Below the pieces are notes generated by a model, which did not search any database, was not told where the DNA came from, and worked only from the letters and a program-made list of their open reading frames with translations. From NCBI GenBank assembly GCA_964537685.1, contig CAZICM010000046.1, forward strand, positions 4,255 to 68,254: a stretch of DNA of 64,000 bases. The letters run 5' to 3'. The position numbers and the translations under genes were made by a program. Below are positions 22,948-33,057 of this stretch, piece by piece. Positions within the stretch are counted from its first letter, which is position 1; each line of letters starts with the position of its first letter. Source of the stretch: CAZICM01 sp964537685. Its GTDB lineage: Bacteria > Myxococcota_A > Polyangia > Polyangiales > Polyangiaceae.

Positions 22948-24090
22948 TCATGGGCTGGGCAGGGGCGTCGTAAGAGAATGACGCAGCACAGGGGCGTCCA
23001 TCTGATTGAGGTCCAAAGGTTCCCCCTGCATAAAGAGCTGCGAAAGAAGCCGAACCTTTAATTTTCTGCGCCCTTCGTCCATAAAGCGCTCCACATCGGA
23101 TGTGGCGATAATCAAAGGATATGGAGGCGATTCGTTCATTCTGCGCTTAAGCTCATGCTGTTCGGCTTCATCGAGCTCAAACAAATCCTCTTCTTCGAAA
23201 TAGGCAATTTCCCAGCGCTCAACATCGGCCAGCCGGCAATGCCCCAGCGCCCGGCCCACCCGCTTTAGCATAATGGTTGAATTGGTATAACTATCTATCA
23301 ATTTCTTTAAAAGCAGACAATAGACGTCCCTCGCCGCATTCCAGCGGCGCTCGGCATTGGCACCGCAAACAACAAGCCCACCATTTCTCGCGAGCTCCGC
23401 ATAGCTTTCCAAACCAGGAAGAAGGCAACCCGAAAGAATGAAGTAGTCATTGGACAGAGATGTATATCCATTTCGATCGTATTCACCGTAATTCACGCCC
23501 AAATCCAGCAGCATCCGCAGCATGGCAATCGCCTTGAGCAAGCGCACCCAAGGCTCTGGACTGGGCGTAAAACGCTGAATCAAATCGGCTGTAATAAGAG
23601 CCGGAAAGCGCTCCGCCTGCACCGCGCCTTCCTCGAGCAACAGACCGCGCTCTTTTCTGAAGACCGTATCCTCAACCATGGCCTCCAATAAAATCGCGCA
23701 CGCATTCGCCGCGGCATCGACCACGGCCTGAGGCACAGCCTCATCCATCAGCTCGCGAAAGCGCGTGAGAGGAAGATAAGGATGCCCGCCGTCCTGAAGC
23801 GCCTGCAAAAGCTCCTGAAACGCCGTGGAAAGGTCATCCAGCGCCTCAACGGGCCTGCATTCCTGATGCGCGCCAAAAGTTTTCATTTGGCGCTCGGCCT
23901 CCTTCACTTGGTCCGCCGCGCATTGCCCGAGCGCGTCTAAAAAAGCCCGGGCGCGCTCCTTGTACGAAAGCCCTTGCCCCGCCGCCGGCCGGATCGACCA
24001 CTGCTGATCGATTTCCGACAGATTCTCCTCGGGCGAAGAGCTTGTTTCAGAAGGGTTTGGGGTTTTCGTGCCCGGCATTGGGGCGATCAT
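22948..24090 (-). CDS. Hypothetical protein
   Basis: A protein of about 380 residues that I do not recognise. The frame extends to 24231, but that would overlap the start of rsmI on the other strand; ATG 24090 (or 24078) avoids this. It is soluble, mostly helical and acidic (YFEEEDLFELDEAEQHELKRRM), and has no signal peptide, repeats or known catalytic motif. The segment GVNYGEYDRNGYTSLSNDYF is its most distinctive part. About 130 bp separate it from rsmI. No function is proposed. Confidence 0.6.
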   Translation of the reverse strand: MIAPMPGTKTPNPSETSSSPEENLSEIDQQWSIRPAAGQGLSYKERARAFLDALGQCAADQVKEAERQMKTFGAHQECRPVEALDDLSTAFQELLQALQDGGHPYLPLTRFRELMDEAVPQAVVDAAANACAILLEAMVEDTVFRKERGLLLEEGAVQAERFPALITADLIQRFTPSPEPWVRLLKAIAMLRMLLDLGVNYGEYDRNGYTSLSNDYFILSGCLLPGLESYAELARNGGLVVCGANAERRWNAARDVYCLLLKKLIDSYTNSTIMLKRVGRALGHCRLADVERWEIAYFEEEDLFELDEAEQHELKRRMNESPPYPLIIATSDVERFMDEGRRKLKVRLLSQLFMQGEPLDLNQMDAPVLRHSLTTPLPSP

Positions 24091-24222
24091 CCCGCGATAT
24101 CGCGGCAAAGGCAAAATACCGGCGCCCGCCCATCCGAAAGCATTTGGTTTTAGCGAGCCCGCCGCGATTTTGTTCTTTATGTATTCAGAAGGTTCGTTTA
24201 ACGAAAACACCCGCGGGCCGTC

Positions 24223-25092
24223 ATGAGCCAAGACAATCCAAAAGGCAGTTTGTATCTAGTACCTACGCCGATCGGCAATGAAGAAGACTTCAGCCTGCGC
24301 GCGCGCCGGGTACTCTCCGAATGCGATTTAATCGCCGCCGAAGACACGCGCGAAATCGCCGTTTGGATGCGCCATTTTGGCATATCCAAACGTTTATTGA
24401 GTTATTACGATCATAATGAAGAAAACCGTATTCCCGAACTCTTATCTCACCTCAATGAAGGCCGGAATATCGCCCTTGTCAGCGATGCGGGCACGCCTTT
24501 GATCAGCGATCCTGGATATCGCATGGTAATTGCGGCGGTAAAAGAAGGCATAAATGTCGTCAGCCTGCCCGGCCCCTGCGCGGCCATTGTCGCCCTATCG
24601 GCCTCGGCGCTGCCCCCCGACCGATTTTATTTTGCCGGCTTTTTACCACGCCAGGAAGGCCCTTGCAAAGACGCCCTCACCGAACTCGCCCTGCATCCCA
24701 GCACCCTTATTTTTTATGAATCCCCGCATCGCCTCATCGATACACTCGATCGCCTGCTCAATACACTCGGCGATCGGCGCGTATCCATTGGATGGAACCT
24801 GACCAAAAAGAATGAGCGCTATTTTTATGGGACTTGCTCGACACTTTTGGCCGAATTTAAATCGTGGGAATACATGCACGGAGAAATAACGATTGTGGTG
24901 GCTGGAGCGCCGCGCGAAGAACGCGAGCGGGAGCAGTGGAAAACCGCCGACCGCATTATCGATTTATTATTGAGCGAACAGACCGAAGCCCGTGTGATCC
25001 GCGATGTTCTTGGGGAAATATTTACCTTCGGAAAGCGTGAAATCTATCAGCGCGTACTGCAGGCCCAGCGCGCAAAAGAAAACACTCCCTGA
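24223..25092 (+). CDS. rsmI: 16S rRNA (cytidine(1402)-2'-O)-methyltransferase RsmI
   Basis: RsmI adds the 2'-O-methyl group to C1402 of 16S rRNA in the ribosomal P site, using SAM. The 289-residue product has all family landmarks: GSLYLVPTPIGN at the N-terminus, CDLIAAEDTRE, ALVSDAGTPLISDPGY (the tetrapyrrole-methylase-type SAM loop), LPGPCAAIVALSASALP and FYESPHR. Length is normal. Unusually it is followed after 15 bp by a DUF1704 peptidase-like gene rather than ribosome-related genes. The start is the ATG ahead of SQDNPKGSLYLVP. Confidence 0.96.
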   Translation: MSQDNPKGSLYLVPTPIGNEEDFSLRARRVLSECDLIAAEDTREIAVWMRHFGISKRLLSYYDHNEENRIPELLSHLNEGRNIALVSDAGTPLISDPGYRMVIAAVKEGINVVSLPGPCAAIVALSASALPPDRFYFAGFLPRQEGPCKDALTELALHPSTLIFYESPHRLIDTLDRLLNTLGDRRVSIGWNLTKKNERYFYGTCSTLLAEFKSWEYMHGEITIVVAGAPREEREREQWKTADRIIDLLLSEQTEARVIRDVLGEIFTFGKREIYQRVLQAQRAKENTP

Positions 25093-25107
25093 CAAAAGGA
25101 TGGATGG

Positions 25108-26418
25108 ATGCCCGGCGATCAGGTGCTTCAGACCTATTTCGAAAAAGTCTGCGAAACGCTTTGCTCGCGCCGCAAAAATAGGGTGCTCGAAGCCATTGCC
25201 TGGCCCCGCGGCGTGGAAGAGCGCTTTTTTGCTTCTGGAGAAGAGCAGCTTCCAAACATCGACTATCGTATTGATTACGCAGCGCTCGATGATCGCATTG
25301 CCGACCTGAGCACCCTTGAAAAACAGATAAAAGGCAACTCCAGTGTTCTCTCGTGGCTCCGTGAAATTGTGGAGGCTCACCTCGAAGGCGCGCTCCTGAT
25401 TCGATCCTTAGGCACGAGGGAATTCTATACGCGATCGAAAAAACTCTACGGTAGTGCACGCTCGCCCTTCTTCGATGGCCCGACCCGTAATATCGATTTG
25501 GCGGAACATCTGTTTGGAAGACTCCGCATTCACGGCTGGGACGAGGCGTCCGACCCAGAATCCAAGCCAATCTCCGCATCCGACTTTAGAGATCGCATTA
25601 TGCATCGAATTGCTGCACGTAATCCTCGAATGGACATCCGCATTGAATTCGACGAGAGCCTTGCGGCAAAAGTCGTGGCAGGCATGAGCCGCATCCGCAT
25701 CCGGCCCGATGCGACGTTTACTCCCCTGGAAATCAAGGCGTTGTGGCACCACGAAGTAGAAACGCACGCCCTCAGCGCCCAGAATGGAGCGGCCCAAAAG
25801 ACAATGAGCTTCCTGCAATCCGGCGGCCCGCGCTCGACCCGCACACAGGAGGGGCTGGCCATTTTTTCGGAATTATATAATCGCGTATTATCGATTGAGC
25901 GCCTAGAGCGTTTGGTGCAGCGCGTGCGCCTCGTGGACATGGCCGAACAGGGAGCGAGTTTTATCGATTTGTACAGGCATTTAAGAGAGACAGGCCGGGA
26001 AAAGCGCGATGCCTATTTCGATGCGCAGCGGGTATGCCGGGGCGGCTTGTGCGAAGGGGGCGCGCCATTTACGAAAGATGTTTGTTATTTGGCTGGGCTT
26101 TTAGAGGTTTACGCCTTTTTGGCCGCGGTTATCCGGGGAGGTTTTCGCGACGAGGTTGAGCTTGTCGTATGCGGGCGCATAGCGCTTGGCGACATCGCGG
26201 TGCTCGCCGAATTAAGGGCCGCGGGCATATTACAGCGGCCCAAATACCTTCCGCGCTGGCTTTCGGAATGGCAAACCTTGCTGCCCTATTTTGCATTTAC
26301 CTCGTTTATGGACGGCATCGATCTGGCCCCCGTGGAAAAGCATTTTCAGGCATTGATTGAAGTGGCGAGCTCCGCGGCTCCGCCCCCCGGTTATTTTCCG
26401 AGCGGCGACACAAACTGA
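25108..26418 (+). CDS. DUF1704 / MATCAP-like metallopeptidase (QEGLA-motif protein)
   Basis: A 436-residue protein of the DUF1704 family (annotated in bacteria as flavohemoglobin expression-modulating QEGLA motif protein). It carries the zinc motif HExxxH as HEVETH at 215-220, and the family's QEGLA at 247-251, whose Glu248 is the probable third ligand. Eukaryotic members (MATCAP) are tyrosine carboxypeptidases acting on tubulin tails, which establishes the fold as a peptidase. The bacterial substrate is unknown. It follows rsmI by 15 bp and is likely co-transcribed with it. Its last 28 bp overlap the end of the adenine deaminase gene on the other strand. Confidence 0.88.
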   Translation: MPGDQVLQTYFEKVCETLCSRRKNRVLEAIAWPRGVEERFFASGEEQLPNIDYRIDYAALDDRIADLSTLEKQIKGNSSVLSWLREIVEAHLEGALLIRSLGTREFYTRSKKLYGSARSPFFDGPTRNIDLAEHLFGRLRIHGWDEASDPESKPISASDFRDRIMHRIAARNPRMDIRIEFDESLAAKVVAGMSRIRIRPDATFTPLEIKALWHHEVETHALSAQNGAAQKTMSFLQSGGPRSTRTQEGLAIFSELYNRVLSIERLERLVQRVRLVDMAEQGASFIDLYRHLRETGREKRDAYFDAQRVCRGGLCEGGAPFTKDVCYLAGLLEVYAFLAAVIRGGFRDEVELVVCGRIALGDIAVLAELRAAGILQRPKYLPRWLSEWQTLLPYFAFTSFMDGIDLAPVEKHFQALIEVASSAAPPPGYFPSGDTN

Positions 26419-28016
26419 AACCTATTCCCATCAAATAAGCCGCGATCGCTCAGCTTAAGCGCCGGAATCACCAGCAGCGCCATAAAGGAAAGCGTCATAT
26501 AGGGCGCCGAAAGCGTGGAACCCAGATGTCTTGCGGCCTCGTCAAGCCTTCGGTATTGTTTTGCAATTTCATAGCCGTCCGCCCTGCTCATCAAACCCGC
26601 AATGGGCAGAGGCAATACATCTGTTTTTCCGCCGTGAGAAAGTGAAATACCCCCTTTCTCGCGGATAATCGCGTTGACCGCCGCGCATAAGTCATTGTCG
26701 TTGGTGCCCACGGCGACAATATTATGAGAATCATGGGCGACACTGGATGCGATTGCACCCTGCTTAAGCCCAAAGCCGTGAATAAAAGCAATGGCCGCCG
26801 GCTGTTTCTGATAGCGGCTGATGACCGCAATCTTAAGAATATCGGCCTCGGGATCCGCCTCCAAATATCCATTAATCAGCTTCGCATGAGCAAAGATTTC
26901 GCTGGTGATAAGCTGGCCATCGATCGCGCCGATAGCCCGCACCAAAGGCGATTCAGATAATAATTGAAAAGCTGTGGCATCAATCTCATCAATACAAAAT
27001 TGATTCAGCAAAGCTGTTTCAATGGACTCAAATAGCGGGCGCCCTCTCTCTGCGGCGAGCTGGCCTCTTATATAGGTTTGTAAGACATTCCAATCGTTTT
27101 GATTGTCGATAATAATGAAATCGGCTGAATCGCCGGCTCTAAGCAATCCGACATCCAATCCATAATGTACAACCGGATTGACACACGCCGCCTGCAGAAC
27201 ATCCAGCGGGGCATGGCCTTTCGCAATGGCGCGCTTCACAAGGGCATTGATATGGCCGGCCGCTAAATCGTCGGGATGTTTATCATCACTGCCCATCATG
27301 CTGCGCCCGGGATGCATCGAAAATAGAGAATGCAAGGCTTCGAAATTGCGCGCGGCGGAACCTTCCCTCACAATGATATGCATTCCAGCGCCTATCTTTT
27401 CCAGCGCCTCTTCAAGCGTAAAACATTCGTGATCGGTGGAGATTCCGGCCTGAATATAGGTGCGCATATCGCCGCCCATCAACCCCGGCGCATGCCCGTC
27501 CACAACCCGACCGAATTCTTTTGCAATTCTAATCTTTTCCATCATGATCGGATCATTATGCAATACACCTGGAAAGTTCATGACTTCGCTGAGATAATGA
27601 ATGCGCGGGTCCTGAAAGAGCTCCCGGAGCTCTTGGGCATCGATGGCGGCTCCCGCGCTTTCAAAAGGGGTCGCGGGCACACAAGAAGGCGCGCCAAAGG
27701 CAAAATGAAATGGGGCGCGGGCGCCGTTATCCATCATAAAGCGCACGCCCGCGAGACCGCACACATTCGCAATTTCATGGGGATCTGAAACGGCCGCCAC
27801 CGTGCCGTGCGGCGTGGCCAAGCGCGCGAATTCATAGGGTGTAAGCATCGAGCTTTCGATATGAACGTGAGCGTCGACAAAGCCGGGAAGAATGCAGGCA
27901 GCGCCGGGCTCGGCCGGAGTCTCGGCGATGGAGGCAATGCGGCCGTCCTCCACGGTGATTTCGCCGTGAAATTGCCTCCGGTTCAGGGGATCGATAATCA
28001 AGCCTGAGTATCTCAT
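26391..28016 (-). CDS. ade: Adenine deaminase
   Basis: A 541-residue amidohydrolase of the Ade family that converts adenine to hypoxanthine and ammonia in purine salvage. The metal-binding HxH is in GFVDAHVHIESSM. The family signatures VSDPHEIANVCG, DGHAPGLMG and ISTDHECFTLEEA follow in order. Further on are MMGSDDKHPDDL and, in the C-terminal part, VAHDSHNIVAVG. Length matches bacterial Ade. A TonB-dependent receptor lies 6 bp upstream on the same strand, so the two are probably in one operon, hinting at uptake of a purine-related compound (inference). Confidence 0.95.
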   Translation of the reverse strand: MRYSGLIIDPLNRRQFHGEITVEDGRIASIAETPAEPGAACILPGFVDAHVHIESSMLTPYEFARLATPHGTVAAVSDPHEIANVCGLAGVRFMMDNGARAPFHFAFGAPSCVPATPFESAGAAIDAQELRELFQDPRIHYLSEVMNFPGVLHNDPIMMEKIRIAKEFGRVVDGHAPGLMGGDMRTYIQAGISTDHECFTLEEALEKIGAGMHIIVREGSAARNFEALHSLFSMHPGRSMMGSDDKHPDDLAAGHINALVKRAIAKGHAPLDVLQAACVNPVVHYGLDVGLLRAGDSADFIIIDNQNDWNVLQTYIRGQLAAERGRPLFESIETALLNQFCIDEIDATAFQLLSESPLVRAIGAIDGQLITSEIFAHAKLINGYLEADPEADILKIAVISRYQKQPAAIAFIHGFGLKQGAIASSVAHDSHNIVAVGTNDNDLCAAVNAIIREKGGISLSHGGKTDVLPLPIAGLMSRADGYEIAKQYRRLDEAARHLGSTLSAPYMTLSFMALLVIPALKLSDRGLFDGNRFQFVSPLGK

Positions 28017-28022
28017 AAAGAA

Positions 28023-30029
28023 TTAAAATCCTCCTTCGAGCGCCAGCCCCGGAATCGTAATCGGTCCAAGCCTTCGCGGCGTGCAGCGATTGTTTTCGCA
28101 GGCAATATCAAAAGTCTCCCGGGCAAGCGTAGCGTTTTGCAAATCGATCGAAAAGTCAACATATCCTCTCGCTCCGACCTTCCAATGCTTTGAAAATCGG
28201 GCATCAAATCGAAAGAATGGAAGCACGCGATCGGGATGTTCGCTGAGCGCACTGCCAGAGCCCGCTTCTTCGGCAGGGAAACCGCTGTAAAACACATGCC
28301 GCAGCCCTCCCCGGTAGCCATTGCCCAATTGAAACAGGAGCGCGGCGTGCAGCACATGCGTCCGATCAAATGCCGATGGCACCGTTGTGCCGTGCTGGGT
28401 GCGCGTCGCGCGGGACAGGGTGTACGAGCCGAGGAAAAACATATTCCGCGATAGAGGCCCGCGCGCGGAAATCTCCAGGCCATAGGCATCGCCCGTGCTG
28501 CGCGATAAAAAACGCTCCGGTCCAAGCGTCGTGCCCCGGCCCGTCCCAAAGGCGTCCGTGAGATTAAAGGTCACTTGCCGGAATAAAGAACTCATGAGTT
28601 GAATCGGCCCAAAGGATAATTCCGCGCCAAAGCTCGATTGAAGGCTGCGCTGAAGGCCGCCGGGGATTCCTCCAATTTGAAGCGCGGGCAGGGGCGCGAA
28701 GCCGGGCAATTGAGAGGCCACCCCGACCGCGGGCACGAGTTTTAAATATTGGTTGATTCTAAATCGGCCAACGAGTTTTGGATCGATGGCCAAGGCTTGC
28801 GCTCCCGCCGAACGGAATAAATCCAGGCGAAGGGCCGGCGTAATGGTTGAATTGTTTCCTAATACGATCAATGCATCCGCCCAAGCGCCCGCGGCCAAAT
28901 CCGTGCGCGATGGAAAGAGCTCTCTAAACGAGGTTTGAAGCTGTTCTTCGGCGGGCATGGGCAGCCCCGGAAGGCAATCTTCCGCACAGTCTTCGCCATA
29001 GTGTTCGATTTGATAAGAATCGGCCGCGATATCCAGCCCGCCCCGGAGCAGCGCCTTGCCTTCGCCCAAAGGCTTGACCATGCGGATACGCCCCGCGAGC
29101 TTTAAATCACGAGCGTGTTTTACGCCAATTTCACGCAATTGATCCATGCCCAGCGTCACAGCCCCCGTCAGCGTGCCGCCCGAAGTCATATTATGATCAT
29201 ATCGTAAATCAATACGATGAAAATCACTGTTGAGCAGCACATCGAGATCGGGAGGGCCATCGGTTTCGGTAATGGTGGCCAAATAATCCCAGGCGCCAAA
29301 TGCGAACAGCGTAAGCCGATCGCCCTGTGAAAAGCGGTGAACAGCGCGCGCCTGATAATCGGCGTAACCCAGATCCACGCTCGGCACCAGCGCCCCAACC
29401 AAAGCCGCCCCGGCCGCGTAGCGCCCGCCCGCCATGACCGTTGTGAAATCGCCGATGGGCGCCTCCACCGAGGCATTGATATCGCCCAGCCGAAGGCCAA
29501 ATTCGGCCCGGACATCGGCGGCGGGCGCCGTGGTTTCCGTTTCAATGGCAGCCCCCGCGACGCGCCCGACATGAGCCGGATAGGGGCCTAAATGCAATTC
29601 GATGCGCTTGACCAGCGAAGGCGGGATAATGCTTGGCCCCGCGCCGATATGAAATAGCAATGGCAATTGAATGCCATCCAAAAAATAACCGACATTTCCA
29701 GGCGGAGCGCCGCGAATGAAAAAATAAGGCGTTGCGCTCGTTGTGGGAATAACGCCCGCTTGAATTTCCACCGCGCGAAATGGATCGCCCAATGCGCCGG
29801 GTATTTCTTTGATATCGCGGCGCCGAATCGTGCGGGAGCCGGCCGGAGCCTTATCGCCCTCGACCATCACGTCGATCGCCTCGGGAACGGCTGGTTTTGC
29901 AGGCTCTGCGGCCTCGGGCGAAGGTGCTGGATTAGCTTCCGATGGAAATGTTTGTGCCAATGATTGAATTGGCGACAGCATGGCGAGGAGAGCAAGCGCA
30001 ATCGGGGGTTGAATGCGGACAGATCTCAC
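28023..30029 (-). CDS. TonB-dependent receptor
   Basis: A 668-residue outer-membrane receptor. It has a signal peptide (ALALLAMLSPIQSLAQ), a Pro/Ala-rich linker, and a plug domain (about 50-170) with SRTIRRRDIKEIPGALGDPF, YFFIRGAPPGNVGYFLDGI and VKRIELHLGPYPAHVGRVAG. The remainder is a beta-barrel of alternating strands ending in an aromatic residue (GLALEGGF), as expected for insertion by BamA. It is at 668 residues a small to medium member. Energy would come from TonB-ExbBD, which is not encoded here. It is co-directional with adenine deaminase, 6 bp away. The ligand is unknown. Confidence 0.92.
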   Translation of the reverse strand: MRSVRIQPPIALALLAMLSPIQSLAQTFPSEANPAPSPEAAEPAKPAVPEAIDVMVEGDKAPAGSRTIRRRDIKEIPGALGDPFRAVEIQAGVIPTTSATPYFFIRGAPPGNVGYFLDGIQLPLLFHIGAGPSIIPPSLVKRIELHLGPYPAHVGRVAGAAIETETTAPAADVRAEFGLRLGDINASVEAPIGDFTTVMAGGRYAAGAALVGALVPSVDLGYADYQARAVHRFSQGDRLTLFAFGAWDYLATITETDGPPDLDVLLNSDFHRIDLRYDHNMTSGGTLTGAVTLGMDQLREIGVKHARDLKLAGRIRMVKPLGEGKALLRGGLDIAADSYQIEHYGEDCAEDCLPGLPMPAEEQLQTSFRELFPSRTDLAAGAWADALIVLGNNSTITPALRLDLFRSAGAQALAIDPKLVGRFRINQYLKLVPAVGVASQLPGFAPLPALQIGGIPGGLQRSLQSSFGAELSFGPIQLMSSLFRQVTFNLTDAFGTGRGTTLGPERFLSRSTGDAYGLEISARGPLSRNMFFLGSYTLSRATRTQHGTTVPSAFDRTHVLHAALLFQLGNGYRGGLRHVFYSGFPAEEAGSGSALSEHPDRVLPFFRFDARFSKHWKVGARGYVDFSIDLQNATLARETFDIACENNRCTPRRLGPITIPGLALEGGF

Positions 30030-30130
30030 GCGGGCACCATACCGGGCTTTGGGGCTGGATACATCATGGTTGTGAAAGCGCTTTCCGCGAATTTATTTTA
30101 TAAGGCATTTGAAGGGGATTAGCGCAAGTA

Positions 30131-30145
30131 GGACATTTTTTGTCC
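30131..30145. repeat. Short inverted repeat GGACA-TTTTT-TGTCC
   Basis: GGACA (30131-30135) and TGTCC (30141-30145) are exact reverse complements around five T residues. It lies in the 248-bp divergent region between the TonB receptor gene and the transposase-derived gene. It may be a regulator site. The rest of this region shows no gene: small frames on both strands are short and unsupported. Confidence 0.3.
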
Positions 30146-30277
30146 GTACAACGGCTATCGTTGCTTCCCTCGAGCATTTGCCGTTGATAGCGTGGGAATG
30201 ACCAGCGCGCGACATTTCGCGGGGCCGGAAAATCATTCGGCATTCCGCGGTCGGAAGCGATGGGAAGGAGAATCAAG

Positions 30278-31315
30278 GTGAAGAGCGTGCTTTCGCTTTC
30301 GCAATGCGCGGCATTGGTGCGCGCATTGTTTGGCGGGATGTCGATTGCGGGGGCTGCCCGATTTTTGGGTATTCGCGCATCGCTTGCCCGCGCTCAATTA
30401 TTGAAGCTCGGCGAAGGCTGCCGTGCGCTTCACGGCGCCTATTTTGGCCATTTGGATGTGCTGAGCGTGCGCCTCAAAGTGATCTCCTTGCAGGCGAAAA
30501 AAGGCGGGCCGCTGCGGGGAAAAGTCTTTTTCGCGCAGGCCGCCGCATTAAAAGCGATGCTCGGTTTTCGTTTCTCTTTTGATGAGGCCGGCGATTTAGC
30601 CCAATTGACAGAGCTTATTTCTGAAATCCGTTCGCGCCTCACCGTGATTCCCTTTATCCGGAACGCCAATATTCAATACTGCGAGGATGCCGTGAGAAAC
30701 GTTTATGGAAGCGATTATGAAGAGGGTATTGTGATTCCCATCCGGCCGGATCTCGATACTCATCCGGCGGATAAAAAATCATCGAAATGGGAAAAAAATC
30801 TATCGCGTTTATTGCTGGGGCAGGGAATGAAATGCGGACAGGCCATGCTGGAAGCGCTGGCCGCCATTTGGATGTGCCTCGTTAATTTCTGCGTCCGGCA
30901 GAAATCCACGCGCTGCACGCCCGCCGAGGGGCTTTCGATTGTCTCTAAACCTTGGTCCCCCGAGGAAATGATTTCCATTGCATTAAAGGCTCAAAAAGCC
31001 CACAAAGTGGCCGAACGCAAGCGCAAGGCGCACGAAAAACTAGGCCCGGCCAGGCTGACGGATACAGGCGTCTGGCTCTTTGCATTGCCTAGCAAGACCG
31101 AATTCAAAGAGAATACGGTCGAAATGCAACAGCGGGAACCGGACGCGGACGGAAACAGTCCTCCAGCCCTCCCGCCGCCTCAAGAAAAGGGCCAAATCAT
31201 CGAGCTGTCGGGATATCGCCGCTCCCGCGTGCGGGCCGAGGCGAAACCTCCCGTGAAGGCCAATGCGAACAGAAGGCGCTGGGAGCAGCTCGCTTTATTT
31301 AAATCGGATGGATAA
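30278..31315 (+). CDS. IS1-type transposase-derived protein, catalytic Asp residues lost
   Basis: A 345-residue protein with an intact frame. The best start is GTG 30278, seven bases after AAGGAG; the ATG at 30260 lies before that site. Residues 8-55 follow the helix-turn-helix start of IS1-like transposases (LVRALFGGMSIAGAARFLGI, LLKLGEGCRALH). Later blocks also match: QYCEDAVRNVYGSDYEEG for the TDGxxxYxxAVExxFGxDVDY block, KWEKNLSRLL for the VERxNLxxRM block (Glu kept), and NFCVRQKSTRCTPAEGL with KPWSPEEMISIAL for the C-terminal NFCRxHxTLRxTPAxxAG and WSIEELV blocks. The DEIW block reads RLKVISLQ and the TDG is lost, so it should not transpose. A novel polar tail of about 85 residues follows. 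Confidence 0.7.
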   Translation: MKSVLSLSQCAALVRALFGGMSIAGAARFLGIRASLARAQLLKLGEGCRALHGAYFGHLDVLSVRLKVISLQAKKGGPLRGKVFFAQAAALKAMLGFRFSFDEAGDLAQLTELISEIRSRLTVIPFIRNANIQYCEDAVRNVYGSDYEEGIVIPIRPDLDTHPADKKSSKWEKNLSRLLLGQGMKCGQAMLEALAAIWMCLVNFCVRQKSTRCTPAEGLSIVSKPWSPEEMISIALKAQKAHKVAERKRKAHEKLGPARLTDTGVWLFALPSKTEFKENTVEMQQREPDADGNSPPALPPPQEKGQIIELSGYRRSRVRAEAKPPVKANANRRRWEQLALFKSDG

Positions 31316-31321
31316 TAAATA

Positions 31322-32709
<1,388 letters not shown>

Positions 32710-32710
<1 letters not shown>

Positions 32711-33057
32711 CAGCGCGGCTCCCCGCCGTTTTTGCCAGCCGGATTCGAAGGTTCGGGCAGCGATTTCGGCTCGTTTTTCGATTTAAACATTTCCAGCATG
32801 CGATCGGTAACGGCATAGCCCCCGACCACGTTGATCATGGCCATCACAATGGCGATAAATCCGATGATATTTGATACCCAGCCGTGATTTTGGCCAGTGA
32901 GAATAAGAGCACCAACGATCGTAATGCCACTGACCGCATTGGCGCCCGACATGAGCGGCGTGTGAAGCGTGGGGGGCACGCGGCCAATGAGTTCGACACC
33001 CAGGAAGGTGGAGAGGGTGAAGAGCGTAATCGCAAGAATAAGGGCTTCGGTGTTCAT
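32710..33057 (-). CDS. pntAB: NAD(P) transhydrogenase subunit alpha, membrane part
   Basis: A 115-residue membrane subunit corresponding to the C-terminal helices of PntA in two-subunit enzymes. Three hydrophobic helices are visible, with VPPTLHTPLMSGANAVSGI, the invariant family segment. The reading frame runs up to 33096, but ATG 33057 overlaps the pntAA stop as ATGA and starts at the usual place. A polar tail of about 30 residues follows the last helix. It is coupled on both sides to the other pnt genes. Confidence 0.93.

Noticed and set aside
30064..30276. 70-residue minus-strand frame with a CPTC motif in front of the transposase-derived gene
   Set aside because: The motif hinted at an IS1 InsA-type zinc finger, but it is on the opposite strand, has no second Cys pair and no ribosome site, so it is chance.
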